Source: Hyphomonadaceae bacterium TMED5
GTDB lineage: Bacteria > Pseudomonadota > Alphaproteobacteria > Caulobacterales > Hyphomonadaceae
Direction: 5' to 3'
NCBI GenBank assembly: GCA_002173095.1
Contig: NHBK01000009.1
Span: 682,001-746,000, forward strand
Length of the DNA stretch: 64,000 nucleotides
Shown here: piece after piece, positions 32,830 through 41,633 of the stretch
Position numbering within the stretch: position 1 is the first letter of the stretch
Layout of the letters: each line of letters starts with the position of its first letter
Notes under the pieces: generated by a model
Seen by the model: the letters and a program-made list of their open reading frames with translations, nothing else
Told to the model about the DNA's origin: nothing
Database searches by the model: none
Translations under genes and position numbers: made by a program

Positions 32830-34221
32830 TCAGGGCTTTGGGAGAATGAGTGCCGCTCGGAGGCCCGTATTGGGCGGTTCGCCCGGTCCATCAGAAAGTT
32901 CAAGATTTCCTCGATGAAGGCGGGCGATAGCGTCGACCATGGCGAGTCCGAGGCCATTTCCGGGCTGAGTCCTGCTCGCTTCGAGCCGGACAAATCGCTT
33001 GGTTGCGCGCTCTCTGTCTTCGGCCGGAATACCGGGGCCTGTGTCGGTTACAGATATCTCTGCATGGTCATCTGCAGTGGTCCTGACACGTAGGGTGAGG
33101 GCACCACCAGCAGGTGTATATTTGATTGCATTGTCGAGGAGATTTGTCATGGCTTGCGCGATGAGAGAACGCTCGCCAGTGATGGACACGCCCGGCTCGA
33201 TTTCGGTTGCAAAGCCAAGATTGTCATCTTCGGCGGCGGGTTCATACAGCTCGCAAAGCTCTGACGCCAGCAGGCTGACATCGACCGTATCGAAACGTGC
33301 CGCGTCGCCGGCCTGAATGCGTGACAGGCTCAAAATAGCGTTGAATGTGGCCAGAACCGCATCGACTTCGGCGATCGTGCGTTCAAGGCTTTCCTCGCGG
33401 TCGGCTTCATCGCCATCGCGCAAATCGGCTTCGAGGCGATTGCGCAGACGGGTGAGTGGTGAGCGCAGGTCATGGGCGATGGCGTCACCTGCATGGCGCG
33501 TCGTCATCATAAGATGTTCCAGCTTGTCCAGCATGGCGTTCAAGCGCTCAGACAAGCGGTCAAACTCATCGCCAGACCCGACAACGGGCGCACGTCGCGA
33601 AAGGTCGCCTGAGATAATACCATCCGTGGTACGGGTGAGCTGCTCGGCGCGCTGCGCTGCGGAACGGGAAATCAGAAAGCCGCCAATCAGGGACATGGCC
33701 AGTCCAATGGGCAGGGCCGTCCAGACTGTTCGCGTAATGCGGTCTACGATCTGGCGCCGTGTGCCAAGGTCATAGGCCACCATGAGGTTCGCATCATTCG
33801 GCAGCCGGATGATGATACCGTTGGCTGAACGGGTTTCCACCTCGCCATTACGGTTGAGGGTCTGATAGGTGAAATTGGTTTCGCGGGAGCCTTCGACAGG
33901 GAGGTCGTCCGGTATGGTTGCGAAGTCACCGGAAATCGTATCGCCAAACGGATCCTGCAATACGTAAAAATACGGGCCGGGCACTGAAGAGCGTTCAACG
34001 ACGGACTGATTAAGTCGGTCCATTCCGCCGGAATTGAAAGCGGCGGCAAGCGCCTGCACTTCCCCATCCAGCTCCTTGACGGACTGGGACCGCATATAGC
34101 CTGCGGTAGAGTAGAAAAGATAGATCAGCAGGCCGAAGGTGAAGAAGAGAAACACCACGGCATGGACCACCGCCAATCGGAAGGTGGTGGTCCGTGCGAA
34201 TGAGGGCAGTGGGAGCTTCAT
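32830..34221 (-). CDS. Sensor histidine kinase of the degP operon
   Basis: A 463-residue membrane kinase with transmembrane segments at about 18-40 and 167-187 and a 125-residue periplasmic sensor. A HAMP linker (RAEQLTRTTDGIISGDLSRRAP) precedes the H box (DAIAHDLRSPLTRLR, histidine 250). The N box (MTNLLDNAIKYTP), the G1 box (DTGPGIP) and the G2 box (GNGLGLAMVDAIA) are complete. It overlaps the regulator gene by 4 bp. With a Do-type protease at the head of the operon it probably senses misfolded envelope proteins or antimicrobial stress. Confidence 0.88.
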   Translation of the reverse strand: MKLPLPSFARTTTFRLAVVHAVVFLFFTFGLLIYLFYSTAGYMRSQSVKELDGEVQALAAAFNSGGMDRLNQSVVERSSVPGPYFYVLQDPFGDTISGDFATIPDDLPVEGSRETNFTYQTLNRNGEVETRSANGIIIRLPNDANLMVAYDLGTRRQIVDRITRTVWTALPIGLAMSLIGGFLISRSAAQRAEQLTRTTDGIISGDLSRRAPVVGSGDEFDRLSERLNAMLDKLEHLMMTTRHAGDAIAHDLRSPLTRLRNRLEADLRDGDEADREESLERTIAEVDAVLATFNAILSLSRIQAGDAARFDTVDVSLLASELCELYEPAAEDDNLGFATEIEPGVSITGERSLIAQAMTNLLDNAIKYTPAGGALTLRVRTTADDHAEISVTDTGPGIPAEDRERATKRFVRLEASRTQPGNGLGLAMVDAIARLHRGNLELSDGPGEPPNTGLRAALILPKP

Positions 34222-34889
34222 GCCTGAAGGCGATACCCCGCACCGCGGACTGTGTGAAGCAATGGTCGGTCGAACTCTTTGTCGATCTTGCCGCGCAGTC
34301 GCGAGATGTGAACGTCGATGACGTTTGTCTGAGGATCAAAATGGTAATCCCAGACCTTTTCGAGCAGCATGGTGCGGGTCACAACCTGACCGGCATTGCG
34401 CATGAGGAATTCCAGAAGTCGGAATTCGCGCGGCTGCAGATCAATGCTTTCTGCGCCACGTTTCACGGTGCGGGCGAGAAGGTTCATTTCCAGATCACCG
34501 ACTTTAAGAACAGTGATTGGTGTTTCCGATCCGCCGCGTCGGCCAAGCGCTTCGACGCGTGCAACCAGCTCGCTTGGTGCGAAAGGTTTGGTCAGATAGT
34601 CATCGCCACCTGCTTTCAGGCCTTCAACGCGGTGATCAACATCACCCAGCGCGGACAGGAAGAGCGCAGGAGAGGCGCCGCCGCTCTCGCGGTATTCCCG
34701 AACCAGATCGAGACCATTTTTGCGCGGAAGCATACGGTCAACAATCATCAGGTCGGCATCCATGGAGCGGGCCATACTCAGGCCGGAATCTCCGTCATGG
34801 ACGACGCTTACGGAGTGGCCTTCTTCGCGGAGCACACGCTCCACGAAGCCTGCCATTTCCTGATCGTCTTCAATTACCAGGATGTTCAT
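34218..34889 (-). CDS. OmpR-family response regulator of the degP operon
   Basis: A 223-residue regulator. The receiver has the acidic pair at 8-9, phospho-acceptor aspartate 51 in MIVDRMLPRKNG (arginine after the aspartate, as in many QseB/PmrA-like proteins) and YLTKPF. The winged-helix domain includes LQPREFRLLEFLMRNAG and DVHISRLRGKID. It starts 9 bp after the degP stop and overlaps the kinase gene by 4 bp. It probably controls degP and itself; direct repeats upstream of degP are candidate sites. Confidence 0.9.
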   Translation of the reverse strand: MNILVIEDDQEMAGFVERVLREEGHSVSVVHDGDSGLSMARSMDADLMIVDRMLPRKNGLDLVREYRESGGASPALFLSALGDVDHRVEGLKAGGDDYLTKPFAPSELVARVEALGRRGGSETPITVLKVGDLEMNLLARTVKRGAESIDLQPREFRLLEFLMRNAGQVVTRTMLLEKVWDYHFDPQTNVIDVHISRLRGKIDKEFDRPLLHTVRGAGYRLQA

Positions 34890-34898
34890 CAGGGAATC

Positions 34899-36425
34899 CT
34901 ATTCTTCGTCCTCAATAGACAGCGCAACAACGCTTGTCTGACGGTTGAGGCGCACGGAGATGAGCACGCTTTCGCGGCCGCTCTCACGGGCTGCATCAAC
35001 CAGTGATTCAAAATCAGCAACGCTCGCGACCGGCTGGAAGTTCACTTCCAGAATGGCCTGACCAGCTGCGAAGCCGAGGCGTGATGCCGTGCTGCCGGAG
35101 TCGACGTCACGGATCAGCAGGCCCTCAGCGCCATTGTCGAGGCCGAGGCGACGAAGCTGGTCATCTGAAAGCGGGCTGAGCGACATGCCGAGCACTTTGC
35201 CGGTGTTCGTATCTGCCGGGCTGTCCGGTGTTGTCGTGCTGCCCTGATCTGTTGGCAGATCAGCAACATTGTCTGGCAGTTCTTCAACGGTCACATCGAT
35301 GGTGATGATCTCATTGTTGCGCAGAACTTTGAACTCGTGCTCGGAGCCTGCCAGAAGACCGCCAACCGTGCGGGTAACGTGCGTGGAGTCATCCATATCG
35401 ACGCCGTCGATTTCCAGAATGACGTCATTGCGGCGGAAGCCAGCGGAAGCCGCCGGGCTGTCTGTCACGACCTGAGCAACCAGTGCGCCGGTTTCGCCTT
35501 CATAGCCAAGTGCTTCGGCCATATCTTCAGAGAAGTTCTGGATAGAGACGCCGAGCCAGCCGCGGATCACGCGACCATTTTCAACGATCTGATCGGTGAT
35601 CTGATTGGCGAGTTCTGCCGGGATGGCAAAGCCAATACCAACTGAGCCACCACTTGGTGAAACAATCGCTGTGTTCACGCCAATGACGCGACCATTCAGG
35701 TCAAAGGTCGGACCGCCAGAGTTACCGCGGTTAATCGCAGCGTCGATCTGGAGGTAGTCTGTGTAAGGGCCTGCGCCGCGCAGCTGGCGACCGTCAGCGG
35801 AGACGATGCCTGCAGTGGCCGTGCCGCCAAAACCGAACGGGTTGCCGAGTGCAACAACCCAGTCGCCGCGACGGACGTCCGCGTCGGTTTCGAACTCAAC
35901 GAATGAGAATGTGCCAGGCTCAATTACGCGCAGGACTGCAAGGTCTGTACGCTCGTCCGTGCCGACGAGCTCGGCTTCCAGTTCACGGCCGTCTTCCAGC
36001 ACGACCTGGATTTCAGTTGCGTCAGCGACAACGTGGTTGTTCGTTACGATCAGGCCATCGGCAGAGATAAAGAAGCCGGAACCGAGGGAGCGTGCTTCGC
36101 GTGTTTCCGGTTCGCCATCTTCGGGCGTGTTGAAGAACTCCTCAAAGTTCGGGTTGTTGCGGAAGAATTCGAACAGTTGCGGGTTCATGCCCTGCGGGCC
36201 TGCGACTTCACGTTCGGACACAACATTCACGCTGACCACGGCCGGGCTGACCTGCTCAATAAGCTCTGCAAAAGAGAGTGGTGCGCCGCGTGGCTGCTCG
36301 ATGACAATCGGCTCGCCAGTGGCGGTCTGTGAAAGTGCTGGTCCGATAAGCGTTGCGCCCAGTGCCGTTCCGGCGACCAGCGCAGCAGACAATCCTAGGA
36401 ATTTCGTCCGTGGTTGAATTTGCAT
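34899..36425 (-). CDS. degP: Do-family periplasmic serine protease (DegP/HtrA-like)
   Basis: A 508-residue protein with an N-terminal signal or anchor (residues 8-33), a trypsin-like domain with catalytic histidine 131 (TNNHVVAD), aspartate 161 (ERTDLAVL) and serine 236 (RGNSGGPT), and two PDZ domains at about 280-370 and 410-500. It degrades or refolds damaged envelope proteins. The linker between PDZ1 and PDZ2 (QGSTTTPDSPADTN) is low-complexity. It heads an operon with its own response regulator and kinase, a common alphaproteobacterial arrangement. AGGAGA lies 11 bases before the ATG. Confidence 0.93.
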   Translation of the reverse strand: MQIQPRTKFLGLSAALVAGTALGATLIGPALSQTATGEPIVIEQPRGAPLSFAELIEQVSPAVVSVNVVSEREVAGPQGMNPQLFEFFRNNPNFEEFFNTPEDGEPETREARSLGSGFFISADGLIVTNNHVVADATEIQVVLEDGRELEAELVGTDERTDLAVLRVIEPGTFSFVEFETDADVRRGDWVVALGNPFGFGGTATAGIVSADGRQLRGAGPYTDYLQIDAAINRGNSGGPTFDLNGRVIGVNTAIVSPSGGSVGIGFAIPAELANQITDQIVENGRVIRGWLGVSIQNFSEDMAEALGYEGETGALVAQVVTDSPAASAGFRRNDVILEIDGVDMDDSTHVTRTVGGLLAGSEHEFKVLRNNEIITIDVTVEELPDNVADLPTDQGSTTTPDSPADTNTGKVLGMSLSPLSDDQLRRLGLDNGAEGLLIRDVDSGSTASRLGFAAGQAILEVNFQPVASVADFESLVDAARESGRESVLISVRLNRQTSVVALSIEDEE

Positions 36426-36484
36426 CAGTGTCTTATCTCCTGATTAGACGGTTTGCCCTTTTCGAGGTGCGAATGTGGCGCAAG

Positions 36485-36569
36485 CTTTGTAATGTTTCCA
36501 ATTAAAGTTCAGTTATGCATTCGATGGTCGGTATCGCCATGTTAACGTTCGTCTAAACTTTGTAATGTT
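36485..36569 (-). promoter_or_regulatory. Direct repeats upstream of degP
   Basis: The 12-bp sequence AACATTACAAAG (minus strand) occurs twice, at 36496-36485 and 36569-36558, 73 bp apart start to start. OmpR-family regulators bind direct repeats, and both copies lie 60-145 bp upstream of the degP start. Between them is TTAG-N7-TTAA (36542-36556), one base off the CtrA consensus TTAA-N7-TTAA. Regulatory roles are inferred from position only. Confidence 0.35.
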
Positions 36570-36573
36570 CCGC

Positions 36574-37782
36574 CTATTTTAGGCGGGTCTCAATAATTGA
36601 GGCATGATTAAGGGTTTTGTGAACCGGACATTTATTTGCGATTTCTATAAGCTTGTCTCTCTGTTCACTTGAAAGTTTACCTTCAACATGCAGTTCGAGG
36701 GTGAAAACGTCTGGATTGCGCCCATTTTCATCAGTAAACTCTGCTTTGTAGTGGGTCACATTCACCTTAATGTTGTCCACCGACCAGCCTTTTCGGTTGA
36801 GATACATCCGTAATGTAATGGATGTGCAGGCGCCTAAAGCGGCGCTCAGATATTCAAATGGACCGGGGCCGGTGTTCAGCCCGCCAAGGCTTTCAGGTTC
36901 ATCGGTGCGCAAAATATGCGACGAGGTTGAAACGAAGTTGGCGTATTCGCCTTCGCCCGTTTCCTGAACGGTGACGAGATTATGGTCGCCTGTTGCATCA
37001 GGCTGATCTGGTTCATTGCCCGCAAGGTAGCGCATGGCCCAGGCGGCAATTGCGTCAGCGGCAAATTCAGAATCATCCGGGTTGGTCAGCAAATGGTCTG
37101 CGCGGTCGAGACTGATAAAGCTTTTCGGGTGATAGGCAGCTGAGAACAGGTCTGTGGCATTATCAATGCCCACCGTTTCATCCATCGGGGAATGCAGGAT
37201 GAGAAGCGGGCGCTTCAGAGCGCGGGTGGCTTCGAGCACTTTTGCTTCACGTACATCATCCACAAATTGACGTTTGATGGTGAAGCTCCGGCCCGCAAGT
37301 GTCACATCCGCCTGTCCGACATCTTCAATCCGGTCCAGTTGGTGCGAGATCTGATGCAGCACATGGTCAGCATGGGCGGGCGCACCAATGGTGGCGACGG
37401 CGCGGACATCATCAATCTGGCTTGCTGCGACGATGGCTGCTGCACCGCCAAGGCTGTGTCCGACAATCAGGTCAATCTGGCCAAACTCTTCACGCATCCA
37501 ATTTGCCGCCGCGATAACGTCCTGCACGTTGGATGTGAAGCTGGTGTTTTCAAATTCACCTTCGGACGCGCCAAGGCCCGTAAAGTCAAAGCGCAGCACT
37601 GCGATACCGTGACGGGTCAGGTGACGGGATACGCGCGTAGCCGCCAAAATGTCTTTTGAGCAGGAAAAGCAGTGTGCAAACAGCGCATAGGCGCGTGGCT
37701 TACTGACAGGGCGTTCCAGCCGTGCGGCAAGCATGTCGCCGTCATGGCCTTTAAAGCTGATCTTTTCTGAAATCTGCACCAT
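36574..37782 (-). CDS. Alpha/beta-hydrolase fused to OsmC-like domain
   Basis: A 402-residue two-domain protein. Residues 1-255 are an alpha/beta hydrolase with nucleophile serine 110 in VGHSLGGAAA and a late histidine in DRADHLLTNPDD. Residues 265-402 are an OsmC/Ohr-like domain with the two redox cysteines in ALGACTSITL and NKCPVHKTLN. The fusion is known in many proteobacteria; the hydrolase may release a substrate (for example a thioester or peroxidised lipid) reduced by the OsmC part, but no reaction is established. A GGAGG lies 3 bases before the ATG, which is close; a GTG at 37779 is the alternative start. An inverted repeat (CCGCCTA/TAGGCGG) spans the stop codon. Confidence 0.85.
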   Translation of the reverse strand: MVQISEKISFKGHDGDMLAARLERPVSKPRAYALFAHCFSCSKDILAATRVSRHLTRHGIAVLRFDFTGLGASEGEFENTSFTSNVQDVIAAANWMREEFGQIDLIVGHSLGGAAAIVAASQIDDVRAVATIGAPAHADHVLHQISHQLDRIEDVGQADVTLAGRSFTIKRQFVDDVREAKVLEATRALKRPLLILHSPMDETVGIDNATDLFSAAYHPKSFISLDRADHLLTNPDDSEFAADAIAAWAMRYLAGNEPDQPDATGDHNLVTVQETGEGEYANFVSTSSHILRTDEPESLGGLNTGPGPFEYLSAALGACTSITLRMYLNRKGWSVDNIKVNVTHYKAEFTDENGRNPDVFTLELHVEGKLSSEQRDKLIEIANKCPVHKTLNHASIIETRLK

Positions 37783-37965
37783 CCACCTCCGTTTGTTCGC
37801 AGATGGGGGCGGGGCGGGGCAATGTCTACTGGTGCGTGAGTTTGTTGTGTTCGCGTTATTTTTTGGCTGATCGCTGAAAACTGCAGGCAAATCAAAGCTG
37901 ATCTCGCAGCGTCGTGAGCAAGATGTGTCTTTTCGTTTGAAACAAATGCCCTACACTCGCATCGC

Positions 37966-38916
37966 ATGACAGTACTGCTTTCCAATCCTCCCGCGACGAA
38001 ATTCTCTCACCCGGAGATCACAGCCAAAGGCGAACGTCGCGCCAGCGTCTCTTATACCGGCACGAAAACGCTCTGGTTTAACACCGGAACGCTTTGCAAT
38101 ATTGAGTGCGCGAACTGCTATATCGAAAGCTCACCTCGCAATGATCGGCTGGTCTATCTCACCCTGGCCGATGTTCAGCCCTTTCTGGATGAACTGAAGG
38201 CGGCGGGCGAAGCGCCGGTGGAGATCGGTATTACGGGCGGCGAACCATTCATGGCGCCGGAAATTATCGACATTCTGCGTGCGGCGCTTTCTGATGGGCA
38301 TTCTGTGCTGGTTCTCACCAATGCCATGCAGCCTATGATGCGCCCACGTATTCAGGAGGGGCTGCTGGAGCTTCTGGAAACTTATGAAGACCAGATCACG
38401 CTGCGGGTGAGCCTTGATCACTATTCAGCTGAAAAGCACGACGAAGAGCGTGGTCAGCATGGATTTGTGCAAACCTGCCGCGGCATTGCCTGGCTGGCTG
38501 AAAATGGCTTCCGTGTCGCCATTGCAGGGCGGACCATGTGGCATGAGGATGAAGCCGAAGCCCGTGCGGCCTATGGCGAACTCATGGAAAAGCTGGGCGT
38601 CGATATCGACCCGGACGATGCGAGCGAACTTGTATTGTTTCCAGAAATGGAACCAGCCGACGATCCGCCGGAAATCACCACTGAATGCTGGGGTATTCTG
38701 AGTAAGGACCCAGGCGAGATCATGTGCGCGTCTCAGCGCATGGTGGTTAAACGCAAGGGCGCCGCCAGGCCTGTTGTGCTGGCCTGTACGCTCATCCCAT
38801 ATGACGAACGCTTTGAGCTTGGCGAAACGCTGGCTGAGGCGCGTCAGGACGTATCACTCAACCATTCATTCTGCGCGAGCTTCTGTGTGCTCGGCGGCGG
38901 GTCCTGTTCCGCCTGA
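37966..38916 (+). CDS. Radical SAM enzyme paired with ArsM-type methyltransferase
   Basis: A 316-residue radical SAM protein. The iron-sulfur motif CNIECANC gives C44-x3-C48-x2-C51, and ITGGEPF (89-95) is the SAM-binding GGE motif. Further cysteines in TTECWG, IMCASQ and LACTLI, and a closing C303-x3-C307-x6-C314 cluster (FCASFCVLGGGSC), could ligate an auxiliary cluster as in SPASM/Twitch enzymes. It starts 14 bp before arsM and is surely cotranscribed. Radical SAM-ArsM pairs make organoarsenicals in other bacteria (ArsS arsenosugar, ArsL arsinothricin), but the flanks of the Cys motif here do not look like either, so the product is unknown. Confidence 0.8.
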   Translation: MTVLLSNPPATKFSHPEITAKGERRASVSYTGTKTLWFNTGTLCNIECANCYIESSPRNDRLVYLTLADVQPFLDELKAAGEAPVEIGITGGEPFMAPEIIDILRAALSDGHSVLVLTNAMQPMMRPRIQEGLLELLETYEDQITLRVSLDHYSAEKHDEERGQHGFVQTCRGIAWLAENGFRVAIAGRTMWHEDEAEARAAYGELMEKLGVDIDPDDASELVLFPEMEPADDPPEITTECWGILSKDPGEIMCASQRMVVKRKGAARPVVLACTLIPYDERFELGETLAEARQDVSLNHSFCASFCVLGGGSCSA

Positions 38917-38930
38917 TAGGGAAATCAAAA

Positions 38931-39989
38931 ATGAAACACGAGATTGTTCAGAACTATTATGGTTCAGAGCTGGCAGGCAGTTGCGACCTCAAAACCGATG
39001 CCTGTTCGACGCTGGAAGCACCGCGCGCTGATGTGAGCGCCGCGATCGCCGAAGTTCATGACAATGTGGCCTCTCGTTATTATGGCTGCGGCCTTGCCAT
39101 CCCGCCTGTTCTGAAGGGGCTCAAAGTGCTCGACCTTGGTTCGGGCGCGGGACGTGACGTGTTCGCCATTGCGAAACTGGTGGGCGAGACCGGGCATGTG
39201 ACGGGTGTGGATATGACGCTTGAGCAGCTTGATGTCGCGCGTGCTCATGAAGACTGGCATGCCGAAAAGTTTGGCTATAGCGCGCCAAACACCCGGTTCG
39301 TGGAAGGCTATCTGGAAGAGCTGGAAACGCTGGATCTGGAACCAGAAAGTTTTGATCTCATCATTTCAAACTGTGTGATCAATCTCTGCACGGATAAACC
39401 AGCTGTTTTTCAGGCGGCCTATAATCTTTTAAAGCCCGGCGGTGAGCTTTATTTCGCAGATGTCTATGCTGATCGCCGTATGCCGGATGAGCTGGTGAAA
39501 GACCCGGTTCTTTATGGTGAGTGCCTCTCCGGTGCGCTCTATTGGAACGACTATATCGCTATGGCCAAAGAGGTTGGCTTCACCGACCCGCGTATCGTTG
39601 AACACCGTCGTTTGGGCATTCTGGATCGTGAGCTTCAGGAAAAGCTGTCACCTATCCGCTTTGCGTCCGTGACTGGGCGTCTGATGAAGCTGCCTGCGCT
39701 GGATGCGGGCTGTGAGGATTACGGTCAGGCCGTGATCTATAAAGGTGGCGTTGAGGGCATGGAACGCGCCTTCAAGCTCGATTGTGACCATGTGTTTGAA
39801 AAGGGTAAGGTTGAGCCGGTGTGTGGCAACACGCTGTCCATGCTGATCGACAGCCGCTTTGCTGAGCATTTCCGCGTCATCGGTGATGGTCAGATGCATT
39901 ATGGCCGGTTTCCGGGCTGCGGCGCGCCGGATGTATTCGCAGAAGCGGATGCGAAGCTGGTTTCCAACTCCACATCCAGCTGTTGCTGA
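38931..39989 (+). CDS. arsM: Arsenite methyltransferase, AS3MT/ArsM type
   Basis: A 352-residue SAM-dependent methyltransferase closely following the AS3MT pattern: YYGSELAGSCDLKTDAC at the start, SRYYGCGLAIP, the SAM loop VLDLGSGAGRD (66-76), SNCVINLC and GECLSGALYW. Cysteines 25, 53, 148 and 198 correspond to the four catalytic/arsenic-binding cysteines of human and algal arsenic methyltransferases. The C-terminal part ends in SSCC, like the cysteine-rich tail of AS3MT. It should methylate trivalent arsenic using thiols. No arsR, arsB or arsC is adjacent. It follows a radical SAM gene and is convergent with a metal-sensor operon, without any spacer between stops. Confidence 0.88.
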   Translation: MKHEIVQNYYGSELAGSCDLKTDACSTLEAPRADVSAAIAEVHDNVASRYYGCGLAIPPVLKGLKVLDLGSGAGRDVFAIAKLVGETGHVTGVDMTLEQLDVARAHEDWHAEKFGYSAPNTRFVEGYLEELETLDLEPESFDLIISNCVINLCTDKPAVFQAAYNLLKPGGELYFADVYADRRMPDELVKDPVLYGECLSGALYWNDYIAMAKEVGFTDPRIVEHRRLGILDRELQEKLSPIRFASVTGRLMKLPALDAGCEDYGQAVIYKGGVEGMERAFKLDCDHVFEKGKVEPVCGNTLSMLIDSRFAEHFRVIGDGQMHYGRFPGCGAPDVFAEADAKLVSNSTSSCC

Positions 39990-40631
39990 TCAGTCTTCGA
40001 GTTCTTCGGGCGGAGGTGGCGGAGGCTCATCTCCCGGCATAGGCGGCGGTGGGCGATCTCCGAAGCCGGGTCCGAACGGGCCGCCATCTGGTGGCGGAGG
40101 ACGCCGTTCACGACCATCTTCCTCACCGCGCTCCGAATGTGGGCCAGTTCGCTCAAACCGGCGGGATGAGCGCTCTACCAGATCGCGACGTTGTTCTTCA
40201 GGCAGCGACATGAGCATATTGGTCAGGCGGGTATAGAAGCGCTCGCGCAGTTGAAACTCTGCGTTCCGGATTTCATTGAACGCCACGCGCAGCGCGTCTT
40301 CATCAACAGGTTCTTCTGCCAGCAATTCAGCGATGGTTTCGCGTGCTGAGCTCATCTGCTCACGGAGCGGAGCGGTCTCGCGCCATTCCTGAGCAAAGGC
40401 CTCACGCATCTCATCGCGCGCTTCACTGGGCAGTTCACGCAGCGCGTTGCGCGCCAGGCTTTCCTCGAACGGGCCGCCCATGCGTTCCGTCTGTTCGCCG
40501 CGCGGACGATCATTATGTGTTGCGCGCTTATCCTGTGAGAACCAGACCCCTACCAGCACACCCGCCAGAATGGCGTTCACGCAAATAGAGATGATGAACA
40601 GCGCGGGGAATGGCTTTTTCGTTTCACTCAT
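39990..40631 (-). CDS. Membrane-anchored metal-sensor-like protein (CnrX/ZraP-like)
   Basis: A 213-residue protein with one N-terminal transmembrane helix (about 9-30), a periplasmic helical-hairpin domain (residues 50-160: LPSEARDEMREAFAQEW, then FYTRLTNMLMSLPEEQRRDLVE), and a tail rich in proline and glycine (PPPPPDGGPFGPG and PPPPPPEELED). The four-helix pattern with LTNMLxxLPEEQR is typical of the Metal_resist/CnrX/ZraP/Spy group. CnrX binds Ni/Co through its periplasmic domain and controls release of an ECF sigma by its anti-sigma. This gene overlaps the anti-sigma by 4 bp, supporting that scheme. The metal is not evident; few histidines are present. Confidence 0.75.
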   Translation of the reverse strand: MSETKKPFPALFIISICVNAILAGVLVGVWFSQDKRATHNDRPRGEQTERMGGPFEESLARNALRELPSEARDEMREAFAQEWRETAPLREQMSSARETIAELLAEEPVDEDALRVAFNEIRNAEFQLRERFYTRLTNMLMSLPEEQRRDLVERSSRRFERTGPHSERGEEDGRERRPPPPDGGPFGPGFGDRPPPPMPGDEPPPPPPEELED

Positions 40632-41068
40632 CCGGCGTCTTCCTCTTGCCAGAATTCGCTGTCAAAGCTGCCTGCGGCGGCTGACAGGAATGCGTCCGCT
40701 TCGTCATCCAGGATGACAGGTTCCATAACGGACAGTCCGATAAATACGCCAAACACCATGCTGGCGAGTGCCATGCCTGCAGAGGTCATGACGCGAATGT
40801 TCAATATGCGTGAGAGCAGGCTTTCTTTTACGGCAGCGCGAGGTGCACTCGGCGCCAGGTCAAGAAGGCTCGCTTCAAACGAAGCGCTCGGCATGGCGAC
40901 CGAGTACGAGTTCAGCGCGTCTTCCATGAAGAGCGCATCTTCCTGAATGGAGCGGCCATCGGCTGACTCAGAGAGCAGAACGCGCGCAGATGGCTGTTCC
41001 GCTTCGGGCCATGAGGAGAGCTCCGGGCCATGCAGATCTAGCAGAGTTTCAAAACGTTCGAGTTTCAT
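40628..41068 (-). CDS. Membrane anti-sigma factor, CnrY-like
   Basis: A 146-residue protein with a cytoplasmic N-terminal region (1-90), one transmembrane helix (about 93-115) and a short acidic periplasmic tail (DDEADAFLSAAAGSFDSEF). Its gene lies 4 bp after an ECF sigma gene and overlaps a CnrX-like sensor gene. Size, topology and place make it the anti-sigma factor that holds the sigma at the membrane. No zinc-binding HxxxCxxC motif is seen. Sequence similarity to known anti-sigmas is weak, so the call rests on context. Confidence 0.7.
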   Translation of the reverse strand: MKLERFETLLDLHGPELSSWPEAEQPSARVLLSESADGRSIQEDALFMEDALNSYSVAMPSASFEASLLDLAPSAPRAAVKESLLSRILNIRVMTSAGMALASMVFGVFIGLSVMEPVILDDEADAFLSAAAGSFDSEFWQEEDAG

Positions 41069-41072
41069 CTGA

Positions 41073-41633
41073 CTATTCCATTCGTCCCATCAATGCTGCA
41101 CGTTCGCCTGCCAGTATCTGACGTAAGGATCTGCGTGCCCGCGACAATAAACTTTCCACGGCTTCGACCGAAATATCCAGTATTTCGGCGGTTTCCGGGT
41201 TTGAGAGGCCTTCATAGTGACTAAGGAGCAACGCTGCTCGCTGGCGTTCGGGAAGGGTTTCAATTGCTTCTTTCACGCGGACTTCGGTTTGCTTTTCCTG
41301 CATCTGGCCTGCCGGGCCGGAGGCGTCGTCTGCCATGTCAGGAACTTCGTCCATGCCAGTTTCACGTTTCTTTCTCAGTCGATCGTAACATTGGTTCACC
41401 GTGACACGGTGAAGCCAGGTTGAAAATTTCGCCTTGCCGGATTCCCATTTTCCGGCCTGACGGAAGACCTTGATGAAGACTTCCTGAGTCACGTCTTCTG
41501 CATCTTCGCGATTGCCAAGCATGCGTTGCGCGACGGCAAGAACCTTCGGGCTATACTGATTGATGAGCATAGCTGACGCTTGGCGGTCGCCGTCCGCACA
41601 TCGCCTCAACAGGGCCTCATCATCTGGAATCAT
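41073..41633 (-). CDS. ECF-family RNA polymerase sigma factor
   Basis: A 186-residue sigma-70 ECF protein. Region 2 (about 10-80) has the motifs AVAQRMLGNREDAEDVTQEVFIKVFR and FSTWLHRVTVNQCYDRLRKK; region 4 (about 125-180) has LPERQRAALLLSHYEGLSNPETAEILDIS and VESLLSRARRSLRQ. The frame opens upstream at a TTG (41690), but the sequence before MIPDDEALL is not sigma-like and a GGTGGGA lies upstream, so I use the ATG at 41633. It is followed by anti-sigma and CnrX-like genes and preceded by an EF-hand gene in the same direction. Confidence 0.9.
   Translation of the reverse strand: MIPDDEALLRRCADGDRQASAMLINQYSPKVLAVAQRMLGNREDAEDVTQEVFIKVFRQAGKWESGKAKFSTWLHRVTVNQCYDRLRKKRETGMDEVPDMADDASGPAGQMQEKQTEVRVKEAIETLPERQRAALLLSHYEGLSNPETAEILDISVEAVESLLSRARRSLRQILAGERAALMGRME

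Noticed and set aside
34194-35006. 270-codon open frame on the plus strand over the response regulator
   Set aside because: It is antisense to a complete OmpR-family regulator and has no credible start or domain.
36572-36589. Intrinsic terminator at the end of the hydrolase-OsmC gene (CCGCCTA/TAGGCGG)
   Set aside because: The stem is good, but neither strand has a T run after it, and half of it lies in coding sequence.
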